Shown: positions 8,604 through 17,223, counted from the stretch's first letter. The stretch is DNA of 64,000 nucleotides from Streptomyces sp. SID9727 (GCF_010550605.1 NZ_JAAGNI010000435.1:62001-126000); one strand, 5' to 3'. Numbers and translations: made by a program. The notes: a model not told the origin generated them from the letters alone.

Positions 8604-8918
8604 ATGCCTACAAGGCGTCTCGTCACCAGTGTTCTGCTCGTTGCGTTCGGTTTCGGCGGCTCGCTCGTCGTCAGCCCGGTCGCCAACGCGTCGGCTTCGG
8701 CCGGCTGCCAGTACAAGGTCGTGTGGCCGACAGCCGGTGTGTACGAGGAACCGAATCCCTACAGCGCCGTCGTGAAGACGAAGTACGCGGGCGACATCGT
8801 AGGCGCGGCCACATGTGAGGGCGCCTCCTACAACGAGTACGGCTATGTGCTGGTCACCACCGACGCAGCGGCGGATGGGCGGGGGTGGATGCGCGAAGGA
8901 GCGGTCGTTCCTCTGTGA
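8604..8918 (+). CDS. Exported small SH3-like protein
   Basis: From the ATG at 8604 this is 104 residues with a signal peptide (MPTRRLVTS, hydrophobic core, ..VANASASA). The mature part (CQYKVVWPTAGVYEEPNPYSAVV, then KYAGDIVGAATCEGASYNEYGYVLV, then GRGWMREGAVVPL) has the pattern of a bacterial SH3 domain: VYEEP loop, GDIV, ending in a GWM-type strand. SH3b domains often bind peptidoglycan. An in-frame ATG at 8562 would add 14 residues ahead of the signal peptide and is less likely. Two Cys in the mature part could form a disulphide. Confidence 0.75.
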   Translation: MPTRRLVTSVLLVAFGFGGSLVVSPVANASASAGCQYKVVWPTAGVYEEPNPYSAVVKTKYAGDIVGAATCEGASYNEYGYVLVTTDAAADGRGWMREGAVVPL

Positions 8919-9204
8919 CCGGCGCGGTGTGGTCGGACCCCACAGCGGAAACCCTCGTGAGCACCCGGAATTCTGCGTTCTGGGGTGGGGCATGGTTTTG
9001 TCTGCGCTTCTGCCCGCTCTGCGAGTGGGCCGGAGTGTGGAAGGGCGCCGTGACAGGGCGCCCTTCCGCCGGAACGACCGGCGGTCAGCGATCCCTCGGA
9101 GCCGCGGCGCCGCCGTCGTCATCCAGAGGGGTATCGGCTACGCCTGTCGGGCGGAGGGGTGGCAGCCACGGCCCGCCGGGTAACGCCGCAAGCCGTTCCG
9201 GTAC

Positions 9205-9443
9205 TCATGGCGTCTGCCGCACGACGGCGGTGAGCGGAGGCAGCGTCCAGGCCGGGGCCGCCGTCGAGCCCGCGCCGAAGCTGCTGACGTGCCGGGCCCC
9301 CGGCCGGGTCGCGGAGGTCGACCCGGTACTGCTGGGGCCGGCCGGGCCGCTCCCAGCGTGCGTACGCGTCTTCGAGCACGGCCCAGAGGTCACGCGGTCC
9401 CTGGACGCGGACGGCGCCGTCGGCCGGGCCGACCACGGCCCAC
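9205..9443 (-). pseudogene. Fragment of an unidentified protein with one frameshift
   Basis: The minus strand reads VVGPADGAVRVQGPRDLWAV, then LEDAYARWERPGRPQQYRVDL and RDPAG, in one frame. It then continues as ARHVSSFGAGSTAAPAWTLP with a stop at 9205 in another. The switch falls in a run of G/C at about 9297. The pattern resembles the C-terminal tail of methyltransferase-like proteins seen near modified-peptide clusters, but this is only a resemblance. There is no start or 5' part. Confidence 0.35.
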
Positions 9444-9507
9444 TAGAAGCTGTCCGGCCGATTATGTGACTCGCTAGGCTCCCAGTCGCCTGGAAGGGGT
9501 GACTGCA

Positions 9508-9729
9508 GTGGTGATGGCTCGTGAGACTGCCGTTGCAATGGTTCAGAAGATCATGGACGCGGACTACGCCGACGATGCCGAGGCCTCCCACGTGTTAAAG
9601 ACGTTGAGCAGGGCCCTCGGCTGTCCAAGTGGCCATATCAGCGACCTGATCTTCTGGCCGAAGGGGCCGGAGCCGACAGCCGCTGAAGTGGTCGATCAAG
9701 CTCTGGAGTACCAGCCCTTCGCGCTGTGA
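9508..9729 (+). CDS. Colicin/pyocin-type immunity-like protein (contains a TTA codon)
   Basis: About 73 residues. The segment CPSGHISDLIFWPKGPEP matches the diagnostic HPxGSDLIYYP motif of colicin E-type (Im2/Im9) nuclease immunity proteins. The preceding acidic helices (VQKIMDADYADDAEASHVLKTL) and following helix (AAEVVDQALEYQ) fit the four-helix immunity fold. Candidate starts are GTG 9508, GTG 9511 and ATG 9514; GGAAGGGG at 9492-9499 favours 9508. A TTA leucine codon lies at 9595-9597. No HNH or other nuclease toxin gene is next to it. Immediately downstream is a decayed IS5 element. It could protect against toxins of other strains or be a leftover of a lost toxin pair. Confidence 0.7.
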   Translation: MVMARETAVAMVQKIMDADYADDAEASHVLKTLSRALGCPSGHISDLIFWPKGPEPTAAEVVDQALEYQPFAL

Positions 9730-9730
9730 G

Positions 9731-10672
9731 AAGGCATCAAGATCGCAGCCAGATGACCACGGTTGCCACGGTGACGGTGCTGAGGAAGACGTAGCCACGC
9801 TTGTCATACCGGGTGGCCACCGCTCGGGAGTTCCTGCGTCTGTTGAAGGCCCGCTCCACGGTGTTGCGCTTCTTGTACCGCTCCTCATCGAAGCCCGGGG
9901 GGCGTCCGCCTCGTGATCCTTTGCGCAGGCGGGCGGCCCGGCTGTCGGTCTTCTCCGGGATGGTGTGCCGGATGCCTCGCTGCCCCAGGTATTCGCGGCA
10001 GGGGCCGTTGATGTAGCCCTTGTCGGCCGCAACGCTGTCGGCTTCCTGCGGGGTCTGCCGCCCCCGGGGCGGGGAACCCGGATCTTCTCCAGTACCGGGA
10101 TGAACTGAGTGCAGTCCGCCCGCTGTCCTGCGGTGACAACCAGGGACAGCGGGCGGCAGCGGCCGTCGGCACTCAGATGAATTTTGCCGGTGAAGCCGCC
10201 GCGCGAGCGGCCCAGGCCCTCCTCGCTCACCACCTCCACCAGCCGGCCGACCAGGCTCTGCCACGGTGTCTCGTCCTGGTGTCCTGCCGCCTCGTTCCCG
10301 TTTGACGCGCCCGGTGCCGGTGGCGGGTCGGTTCGGGCACCGGCGGCGTGCTGGTGCGCGCGCACGATGGTGGAGTCCACCGAGACGTCCCAGTCGATCT
10401 CGCCCGCCGCGTCGGCCGCGGCCTGGACCTGCTGCAACAGCCGTCCCAGGTTCCGTCCGCCGACCACGGTCGATGGCGCTCATTGACCGTCTTCCATGGG
10501 CCGAACCGCGCCGACAGGTCACGCCACTGCACTCCGGTCCGCACCCGGTGCAGAATCCCGTCGATCACCTGCCGATGATCGCGCCACCGTCCGCACCGGC
10601 CGTTGCTCACCGGCAGAAACGGCCGCATCCGTTCCCACGCCGCGTCCGACAGATCACCACGCTCTCCCCGCG
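9731..10672 (-). mobile_element. IS5-family element remnant, transposase broken into three frames
   Basis: Read on the minus strand, transposase homology runs through three frames. N-terminal MRPFLPVSNGRCGRWRDHRQ and VIDGILHRVRTGVQWRDL lie at about 10450-10628. Then comes DVSVDSTIVRAHQHAAG with GGFTGKIHLSADGRCRPLSL at about 10060-10467. Last is DKGYINGPCREYLGQRGIRH to NTVERAFNRR..AVATRYDKRG at 9737-10050. The DDE acidic residues are present but separated by at least two indels, near 10447 and 10060. The left end lies directly after the stop of the immunity-like gene; terminal inverted repeats could not be confirmed. The element is inactive. Confidence 0.8.
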
Positions 10673-10795
10673 CGCGAGCACGGCATCATCGAGGCACTCG
10701 CCGAGGCCGCCATCAGCGGCTGGGCAGACAAGGGCTACCAGGGACGCAGGCGGCACGGTCCATCTCCCTCACCACGGCCGATGGGACTGCCTTCT
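10670..10795 (+). mobile_element. Internal fragment of a second IS5-type transposase
   Basis: The plus strand encodes REHGIIEALAEAAISGWADKGYQG, then in another frame AGGTVHLPHHGRW. This is the DKGY(Q/R)GAGG region of IS5/IS112-like DDE transposases. Fewer than 45 residues remain. It abuts the 5' end of the minus-strand IS5 remnant, so one element probably inserted into or recombined with the other. Confidence 0.6.
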
Positions 10796-11172
10796 CCATC
10801 GGCCTTGCCCAGCGGCACGCCTGCGACTCAAGCCACCCCCGCGCAATGCGTCGGCACTGGGCGGAGTTGTCGTTGCTGGCGAACCGACGCATGCTCGGCG
10901 CCAGCGCAGAGGGATCAGCGCGCAAACTCCAGCAGGACTTCATGCTGCGCACGTGGGTGATCGAACATCTCGGTCCCGAGGACGAGAACTCCGGCTGGAG
11001 TCCAGAGGCATTGGGCGCCGACACGCTCGCCGCCCTGGCGATGTCGCCATCAGAAGCGGCGGCCCTCGTCACCGAGCGGCGCGAGCTTCCCATCGAACAG
11101 ATCCGCGAGCTGCGACGGCACAAGAACCCGACAGCCGTAGGCGAGGGCGAGCGACGTTCGTCGACGGTTTGA
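10796..11172 (+). pseudogene. 3' part of an unrecognised gene, cut by IS debris
   Basis: About 125 residues ending at 11172. The segments HWAELSLLANRRMLGASAEG, RKLQQDFMLRTWVIEHLGP, ADTLAALAMSPSEAAALVTE and RRELPIEQIRELRRHKN look like genuine helical protein with normal codon bias, but I recognise no family. There is no start codon with a ribosome-binding site, and the upstream boundary is the transposase fragment, so the 5' end is probably missing. Confidence 0.4.
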
Positions 11173-11197
11173 TGCCGGGTGACGCCCTACTACCGCA

Positions 11198-12199
11198 TCA
11201 CCGAGCGGACCCCGTCGTTGATACGTCCCTGACGTCGCCCGCGACCGGACCCTGGGCACGGAAAGTGCGCCGGTATGCCGACGGGGCAACCCCGGCCTCC
11301 GCGGCCAGGTGCCGCCGGAGCGAGGTGGCGGTGGCGAAGCCGACCTCGTGGGCGACCCGTTCCACCGGCAGGTCGCTGGACTCCAGCAGATGCCGCGCCC
11401 GCCGCAGCCGCTGCTGGGTCAGCCAGCGGCCGGGGCTCAGCCCGGTCTCCTCCCGGAAGCGCCGGGCGAAGGTACGGGTGCTCATCGCCGCATGCGCGGC
11501 CAGTTCGTCCAGCGACAGAGGCAGTTCCAGCCGCTGCAGGGCCCAGTCGCGGGTCGGCCCGGTGCCGGTTCCGCTCGCCGGCGGCAGCGGCCGCTCGATG
11601 TACTGCGCCTGCCCGCCGTCCCGATAGGGCGGTACGACGCAGCGACGGGCGACCTGGTTGGCCACCTCGCTGCCGTGGTCCTGCCGCACCATGTGCAGGC
11701 AGACGTCGACACCGCTCGCCGCGCCCGCGGAGGTCAGCACGTCACCGTGGTCGACGAAGAGCACGCCGGCGTCAAGCTCGACCTGGGGAAACAGCTCCTG
11801 GAAGTAGTCGGTGAGTGCCCAGTGGGTGGTGGCCCGGCGCCCGTCAAGGAGACCGCCTACGGCCAGCAGGAAGGCGCCGGTGCAGATGGACACCAGGCGG
11901 GTCCCGGGGCGGACGCGGGACAGGGCGGTGAGCGCCTGCGGGGCCGGGTCCGGCGAGAGCGCGTACGGAGGGATGACCACGGTGTCCGCCCTGGCCAGCA
12001 CCTCGGGGCCGTGCCCGGGGATGACGGTCAGGTCCGCGTCGGTACGCACGGGCTCCCCGTCCACGCTCGCGGACAGCACCTCGTAGCGGCCATCGGCGGA
12101 ACCCAGGACCCGGTGAGGGATGCCGAGTTCGAAGGGGTAGACGCCGTCGAGGGCAAGGACCACGACCTTGTGGGCGTCGGGCCGCGGGTCCGGGCGCAT
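11198..12199 (-). CDS. GlxA-type AraC-family transcriptional regulator (DJ-1/PfpI domain plus HTH)
   Basis: 333 residues from the ATG at 12199. Residues ~10-190 form a DJ-1/PfpI-like amidotransferase domain (HKVVVLALDGVYPFELGIP, and LVSICTGAFLLAVGGLLDGR with the nucleophile-elbow Cys). The C-terminal ~110 residues are an AraC pair of helix-turn-helices (LSLDELAAHAAMSTRTFARR, then RARHLLESSDLPVERVAHEVGF). The frame is open far upstream; an ATG at 12322 is possible but lacks a ribosome-binding site and exceeds family length. It is divergent from the MDR reductase and probably controls it. Confidence 0.88.
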   Translation of the reverse strand: MRPDPRPDAHKVVVLALDGVYPFELGIPHRVLGSADGRYEVLSASVDGEPVRTDADLTVIPGHGPEVLARADTVVIPPYALSPDPAPQALTALSRVRPGTRLVSICTGAFLLAVGGLLDGRRATTHWALTDYFQELFPQVELDAGVLFVDHGDVLTSAGAASGVDVCLHMVRQDHGSEVANQVARRCVVPPYRDGGQAQYIERPLPPASGTGTGPTRDWALQRLELPLSLDELAAHAAMSTRTFARRFREETGLSPGRWLTQQRLRRARHLLESSDLPVERVAHEVGFATATSLRRHLAAEAGVAPSAYRRTFRAQGPVAGDVRDVSTTGSAR

Positions 12200-12391
12200 C
12201 CGGCGATCCAGTTCGGCCGCGCGGTCGGCGAGGTCACGGGCCCGTGAGGGAGCGGCGGAGGGGCGGACGTCGGGAGTGCTGGAGGCTCCGGGAACGCAGC
12301 GGGCGGCAGGGGTGACGGGCATGGCGGGAATGTATCGAAGGCTGACCTTCTTGCCATCGCCCGGGTAGGGGCGAGTGGCCAGGATCGAGGC

Positions 12392-13408
12392 ATGACTTCG
12401 ACGGACACCCCTGAGAACCTCAACTCTCCGGCCGCCACGGACTTCTCCCATCCCGCTGTCCTGGACGGCGCCCCCGTCATGCTCGCCCTGCACCAGACGG
12501 CCCTCGGCGGCCCCGAGGTCCTGCAGCTGACTGAGCTTCCCCGACCCGCGCCCGGCCCCGGGGAGATCCTCGTCGCCGTTCACGCGGCCGGTCTCAACCC
12601 CACGGACTTCAAGCACCGCGCCCTCAGTATTTTCCTGCCGCCCCCGCCGCTGACCCTCGGTTGGGATGTCTCTGGCACCGTGGTGGAGACCGGCTTCGGC
12701 GTCACCCTCTTCAAGCCCGGTGACGAGGTGTTCGGCATGCTGCCCTACCCGTACGGGGCCGGCTCCCACGCCGAGTACGTGACAGGCCCCAGCCGCGCCT
12801 TCGTCGCCAAGCCCGCCGGAATCGACCACGTCCAGGCCGCCGCGCTGCCTCTGGCCGCGCTCACTGCCTGGCAGGCCTTCGTCGAGACCGCGGACCTCCG
12901 GCCCGGGCAGCGGGTGTTGATCCACGCCGCAGCCGGCGGAGTCGGTCATCTTGCCGTACAGATCGCCAAGGAGCGTGGCGCGTACGTCACCGGGACGGCG
13001 AGCGCCCCCCATCACGACTTCCTGCGCGAGCTCGGCGCGGACGCCTGCATCGACTACCGATCCGAGGACTTCACCGACACCGAGGAGCGCTATGACGTCG
13101 TCCTTGACACCCTCGGCGGGGCGAACGCCACCCGCTCCGTGGGCGTGCTCACTCCCGGTGGCGTCCTCGTCTCCCTGCTGCCGGGTGCCGAGGACACCCT
13201 GGCCGCGGCGAAGAAGGCTCAGGTCCGCGCCGTCACCCTCCTCGTTGAGCACGACCAGGCAGGGATGCGCGCTGTCGCCGAGCTCGTCCAGCGAGGCAGG
13301 CTCCGCGCCCACGTCTCCGGCACCTTCCCCCTCGCCGAAGGCTCCCGGGCCCACGTCCTGGCGGAGACAGGCCGTACCAAGGGCAAGCTGGTCATCACCG
13401 TGCGCTGA
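12392..13408 (+). CDS. NAD(P)H-dependent quinone/zinc-independent MDR oxidoreductase
   Basis: A 338-residue medium-chain dehydrogenase/reductase. The GroES-like half (GGPEVLQLTELPRPAPGPGE, then HAAGLNPTDFKHR) lacks the zinc-ligand set of alcohol dehydrogenases. The Rossmann half shows VLIHAAAGGVGHLAVQIAKE and ends in KGKLVITV, as in quinone oxidoreductases (QOR). Likely a two-electron reduction of quinones or enones. The ATG follows an AGGATCGAGG region. It faces the GlxA-type regulator across a ~190-bp gap and appears to be a one-gene transcript. Confidence 0.9.
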   Translation: MTSTDTPENLNSPAATDFSHPAVLDGAPVMLALHQTALGGPEVLQLTELPRPAPGPGEILVAVHAAGLNPTDFKHRALSIFLPPPPLTLGWDVSGTVVETGFGVTLFKPGDEVFGMLPYPYGAGSHAEYVTGPSRAFVAKPAGIDHVQAAALPLAALTAWQAFVETADLRPGQRVLIHAAAGGVGHLAVQIAKERGAYVTGTASAPHHDFLRELGADACIDYRSEDFTDTEERYDVVLDTLGGANATRSVGVLTPGGVLVSLLPGAEDTLAAAKKAQVRAVTLLVEHDQAGMRAVAELVQRGRLRAHVSGTFPLAEGSRAHVLAETGRTKGKLVITVR

Positions 13409-13419
13409 GGCGGGTCGAG

Positions 13420-13745
13420 GTGACCGGCAGGCATGGCGAGAGCGAGGCGACGCTGCGGCGAGTGCGGCACCTGTTCGTCAACCGCGCCCCCATGCGCGCG
13501 GCCATGCGGAAGCTGGTGAACGCCACCTTCGCCATCCGGGATGAGCTGTGGTGGGGCACCGGCACGGCGTGTGCCTCCGACAGCGGCAAGTCCGGTGCCC
13601 GGTCCAGCCACCTGATGACCGAGTGGCACCCCGGCTGCCAGGACCCCGGGGCGATGATCTACAGGCATGTCGAGCGAAAGCCGGTCTGCGTCTACTCCCC
13701 GCTCAAGTCATGTTCGGCCTCCGAGGTCGCCTCGGTGATCGAGGG
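13420..13745 (+). mobile_element. Tn3-family transposase fragment
   Basis: One frame encodes SEATLRRVRHLFVNRAPMRA, KLVNATFAIRDELWWGTGTA, SHLMTEWHPGCQDPGAMIYR and VCVYSPLKSCSASEVASVIEG. These match the highly conserved catalytic region of Tn3 transposases (LVNATFA.RD..WWG.GTACASDS, then MTEWH..Y.GPGVMIYWHVE and IYSQLKSCSASEV). Only ~108 of about 1000 residues remain. No resolvase or 38-bp terminal repeats were recognised. Confidence 0.8.
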
Positions 13746-14509
13746 CGCGCCGACCCTTCCCAAGCACTGCTTCTACTCGAACAGCTCTTCGTCCTGGCCC
13801 ATGGCTACGTCACCCTGGACACGGAGAATTTCCTGACGCTCTCCCGCCTCTCCTCCGACGATGTGGCTACACGCGCCACGCGCGCGGCGACGGCGCTGCT
13901 GCGCGGCAACGTGACGTGAGCACCAGCCGGCGCTTCTTGATGAGCCCTTCGCGGAGTGGGTCTTCGATCAGGCGTCCTGGTTGGTCGTGACCGGTCTGAC
14001 CGATCAGGCCGGTCGTGAACGTGTGGGTACCCGGCCGCTGATCGTGGACGACGAGTGGTGGGAAGTGAGGCCGCCCGCGAAGCCGCCGCCGGCCTCCTGT
14101 CGCCGTCGCTTCTTGCCCATGCCGCACTGCTCGCCGAACTCGTCCGTCTGGTCCCTGGCGTCGACGTGAACCAGCTGGCGTTCGCGGGCCGGCTCGCCAC
14201 CGCTGTTCTCGTAGCGTCCAGGAGCAGAACGTGTGGGCGCTGGAGGGATCCGGTGACACGGCCGGTGATCGCCTCGAACGACTTCCCGCGCTACTGGTGG
14301 AGTGTCGATACTCGAGAGTTGCAGTATTCGCCCGTAGGGCGAGCGGCCCGGTCACGTCAGCAGTGACAAGGTACGGCTCCCGCCGCAACGGTTGGCCCGT
14401 CCCGCTGTCTATAAGGGAGGGGGGCCGCCTGACTCCGGGGTGCCGCCTCGGCACCGCAGAGTGGCCTGTGCCTGAACCTGGGCCCTGATGCTGTGGCTCC
14501 GCTCGTACT
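13746..14509. other. Decayed sequence without a recognisable gene
   Basis: After the Tn3 fragment, a frame ending at 13919 reads QALLLLEQLFVLAHGYVTLD followed by a helical tail. It may be the end of some regulator, but no family is assignable. A frame at 14055-14366 starts EAAREAAAGLLSPSLLAHAA and is also orphaned. Frames switch often, consistent with old insertions. Confidence 0.4.
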
Positions 14510-14722
14510 TCACCGACGGTCGGCGGGGAGAGCTTTAACCATTTCGCCGTTGACCAGGACGACGAGGCACCCGCAGCCACCGGTGCAGTACTCGACCTCG
14601 CCCTCGGACGTACGGTGTCGGGATCGCAGTGTCCACCACCGCGCTTCCCTCTCGGTCGGCTCATGGCAGACGGGGCAGCGGTCTTGTGACGGCGTGGCGG
14701 TGGCCGAGGGTGTGGGTGTCAT
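14510..14722 (-). CDS. Small zinc-ribbon-like protein
   Basis: A 70-residue protein with two Cys clusters: CPVC at residues 18-21 and CTGGCGC near 46-52, followed by LVVLVNGEMVKAL. The spacing suits a zinc ribbon. I do not recognise a named function; comparable short zinc-ribbon proteins are frequent in streptomycetes. The ribosome-binding site is weak (GGTGG). It lies upstream-adjacent to the EamA gene's 3' end on the same strand but is separated by a regulator-like remnant repeat, so it is not clearly an operon member. Confidence 0.55.
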   Translation of the reverse strand: MTPTPSATATPSQDRCPVCHEPTEREARWWTLRSRHRTSEGEVEYCTGGCGCLVVLVNGEMVKALPADRR

Positions 14723-14753
14723 GCCACCAACATGCTGTCACTGTCTATAGCGC

Positions 14754-14765
14754 TTCAACCATTAC
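14754..14765. repeat. 12-bp repeat TTCAACCATTAC flanking the exporter gene
   Basis: The same 12 bases occur at 15801-15812, where they encode residues 3-6 of the CGNR regulator (FNHY). Here they read FNHYIE then stop. The two copies, in the same orientation, bracket the EamA gene, so this could be a remnant of a second CGNR gene start or a recombination joint. Confidence 0.45.
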
Positions 14766-14779
14766 ATCGAGTAGAAGGT

Positions 14780-15679
14780 TCAGCTATCAGGCGTGTCAGG
14801 CCGGGCCTCTGGTGCGGCAGGCCGCCCAGTCCGCCGCACCGACCAGGCGCCAGCCAGGACGATAAGCGCGATCGCTGCCAGCTGGCGTACGGTCAACTGC
14901 TCGTGCAGCAGGAGGAAGCCGACGGCCGCCGCCACGGCGGGGCTCACTGCGAGAAGCACCCCGAAGGTACGGGCATCGATACGCCGCAGCACCGTCATGT
15001 CCAGCGCGTACGGAATCAGCGAGGACAGAAGAGCCACGAGGAGACCGGTGAGGAGAACCGCAGGGTGGGCCGCCACCGCAACACCGTCCGTGACAGCGGA
15101 GACTGGGGTCAGAACGCAGGCACCGCAGGCCAATGCCAGCGACAGGCCCGTCCAGTCGGGAAACAGCCGTCCAACCCGCCGACTCAGGGCCACATACGCG
15201 GCCCGGCACAACGCGGCGGTGCCTCCCAGCAGCAGCCCGACGGCGGGCAGCGAGGCCCCCAGGCCCGTCAGGAGCAGTACGCCCGCCAGTGTCAGCAACG
15301 CCACCGCGAGATGCTCCAGCCGGCGGGACAGAGCGATCGACAAGGCGAGCGGGCCGAGCAGTTCCACGGTCGCGGCCACGCCGATCGGCAGGCTGCTGAT
15401 GGCCTGGAAATACGCCACATTCATGGCCGCCAAGACCAAGCCGAGCGAGATCACTGCACGCCACTGTACCGCCGTGACCTCGCGCAGTGACGGCCGGACA
15501 AGCGGCCAAAGGATCACGGCGGAGAAAAACAGCCGCATACCGGCCAGAGCCGAGGGGCCTACGGACGCGTACGCCTCCTTGGCGACGGCCGACCCAGCCT
15601 GAAGACAGGCGATCTGGACCAGCATCAACGCCGGCGCCGTCGCGGTCCCCTGCTGCGGCAAGCGGGCAGCCTGCGTCAT
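14780..15679 (-). CDS. EamA/DMT-family membrane transporter
   Basis: A 299-residue protein with ten hydrophobic helices arranged as two EamA repeats. Diagnostic segments are GPSALAGMRLFFSAVILWPL and LPIGVAATVELLGPLALSI in the first half, and IDARTFGVLLAVSPAVAAAV followed by LHEQLTVRQLAAIALIVLAG in the second. DMT transporters of this class (RhtA-like) export amino acids, metabolites or drugs. The ATG at 15679 follows GGAGG; 19 codons further upstream lack a site. It is divergent from a CGNR regulator across 115 bp. Confidence 0.9.
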   Translation of the reverse strand: MTQAARLPQQGTATAPALMLVQIACLQAGSAVAKEAYASVGPSALAGMRLFFSAVILWPLVRPSLREVTAVQWRAVISLGLVLAAMNVAYFQAISSLPIGVAATVELLGPLALSIALSRRLEHLAVALLTLAGVLLLTGLGASLPAVGLLLGGTAALCRAAYVALSRRVGRLFPDWTGLSLALACGACVLTPVSAVTDGVAVAAHPAVLLTGLLVALLSSLIPYALDMTVLRRIDARTFGVLLAVSPAVAAAVGFLLLHEQLTVRQLAAIALIVLAGAWSVRRTGRPAAPEARPDTPDS

Positions 15680-15773
15680 CGCGCCTCCGAGATCTCGTCG
15701 CATCCGGTGTCGTCCGGCAGGCCGCGACGGCCACACAGCGCTTCAGCCTGTCGCCCAGGTGCCCACCCGGGGC

Positions 15774-15785
15774 ACATCATGATGT
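15774..15785. promoter_or_regulatory. Palindrome ACATCATGATGT, candidate CGNR operator
   Basis: A perfect 12-bp palindrome ends 9 bp before the start codon of the CGNR regulator, in the gap shared with the divergent exporter. A TAATTG hexamer overlapping its end could be the -10 of a leaderless regulator transcript, so binding would block it. Confidence 0.45.
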
Positions 15786-15794
15786 AATTGTCTT

Positions 15795-16403
15795 ATGCAG
15801 TTCAACCATTACGGCGGTGAGGCCGCCCGACTTGCCGCTGACCTCGTCAACCTGACCGAGGCACCCCATTCCGCAGACCTGAAACCGCTCCTGTCCGCGC
15901 ACGGCGTGGTGAACCGCACGCTCACTACCGCGCAGGCCGAGACCATCTGGACGTGGAGCCGGCGCCTGGCCGCATGTTTCGGGCGACAGAACCTCGATGA
16001 GCGGTGCGATGCAGTCAACGCGCTCCTCGCCGACGCTTCGAGCAGCCCCCGTATCTCTCTGCATGATGGACGGCCCCACCTGCACTACAGCGCCCCCGGC
16101 GCCGACCCGGCCGCGCACATCCGCGCCATCACCGCGGCCGGACTCGCCTACGTCATCTGCTCCGCCGACGCCGAGCGGCTGGGACGTTGTGCACGACGCG
16201 ATTGCGCTCTGGCTTTCGTTGACACCTCCCGCAACGGCAAACGCGCCTACTGCTCGGTGCGCTGCGCCAACAACGACGCCGTGGCCCGCCACCGCGAGCG
16301 ACGCCATGGAAGCGCGACACCGACAACCAGACCAACAACACCACGCGCATACAGAAGTGCAGTCGGTGGCGCAGGCATGGAGAGGCAGGGAGGACAGAAG
16401 TAA
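15795..16403 (+). CDS. ABATE/CGNR zinc-finger transcriptional regulator
   Basis: A 202-residue protein. An N-terminal ABATE domain (FNHYGGEAARLAADLVNLTE) is followed by a zinc finger near residues 130-165 (LGRCARRDCALAFVDTSRNG, then YCSVRCANNDAVARHRERR); the CGNR signature is modified to CANN. The last ~30 residues (PTTRPTTPRAYRS...) are low-complexity and probably a variable tail. The ATG has no Shine-Dalgarno and a TAATTG hexamer 5 nt upstream, so leaderless initiation is likely. Its partner is probably the divergent EamA exporter. Confidence 0.87.
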   Translation: MQFNHYGGEAARLAADLVNLTEAPHSADLKPLLSAHGVVNRTLTTAQAETIWTWSRRLAACFGRQNLDERCDAVNALLADASSSPRISLHDGRPHLHYSAPGADPAAHIRAITAAGLAYVICSADAERLGRCARRDCALAFVDTSRNGKRAYCSVRCANNDAVARHRERRHGSATPTTRPTTPRAYRSAVGGAGMERQGGQK

Positions 16404-17223
16404 CGACGCGAACTTCGGCCGTCGACGGTGATCTCGATGGCCGCTCGGTGCGGGACGGCGTACCTGAACCGCCGGCCCGCGGATCGTCGGTTCAGCGACC
16501 ACAGGGCCGACGGTTGCGCGGCGGATTCATGTACCGGCATGGTGCGTGCGCGGGTGCGGCGACCTGGCTACTTCGTGGTGCCCCTTGGAGTTGCCCTGCC
16601 GTAGGCGGGGATGTTCGCGAGCGCCCCAGGCGCCGGGACTCGTCTCCGTAGCTCTTGCGCTCGGAGGGCTGCCCGAACCGCTTGACGGGTCAGAAGGAGC
16701 GGTTCGCCCCCTCGAACAGCTCCTTCTCCCACCCCTCGTGGTGCTCCCGTGCCGCCCGTCTCGCCGAGGCCGCCCTGCGCGTCGCCCACAGCGGTCTGCC
16801 GTTGTGTGCAGCCACAGGTGATGGCAGAGATACCGGCCGAGGGGCCTGATGCCGAGTGTGCTGATGGTGCGTCAAGGCTTCCCGCAGTCATTCCCATAGA
16901 TCTATTGCAGACAACTATGGATGTTCTGTGGCATTCCTGGTGGAGGATCGCGATGATTCTGGTGACTTCGGGGGAGCGGCCTGGCCGCTGTCCGGTCGGA
17001 CGAAGCTGTCGTGGTTCCGGTTCACGCCACGGTGGTGAATGTGAGGTGTGCGCCGTTGTCCGCAGGTGTCGGTGGCGGCGGTGCGCGATGCACGCAGTAC
17101 GGCCAGAGCTCCGCCGCCAGCGGCCGACCGGCCCTCGGTGGTGGAGTCGCGCGACCGCGTGGCCGCCGGTTCCCGGGTCCTCAGGGCCCGCCGTCGGCGC
17201 GCGGACCGATGAGGGGAAGTCCC
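16404..17223. other. Long gap with decayed coding sequence
   Basis: No intact gene. On the minus strand 16690-16800 reads RRAASARRAAREHHEGWEKE then LFEGANRSF and stop, which looks like a real helical C-terminus but has no identifiable family. The final part before 17224 is expected to hold the promoter of the propeller gene. Confidence 0.4.

Noticed and set aside
11198-13354. 718-codon frame extending the GlxA-type regulator far upstream
   Set aside because: The extension lies antisense to the MDR oxidoreductase gene and has no protein-family likeness; the family start is near 12199.
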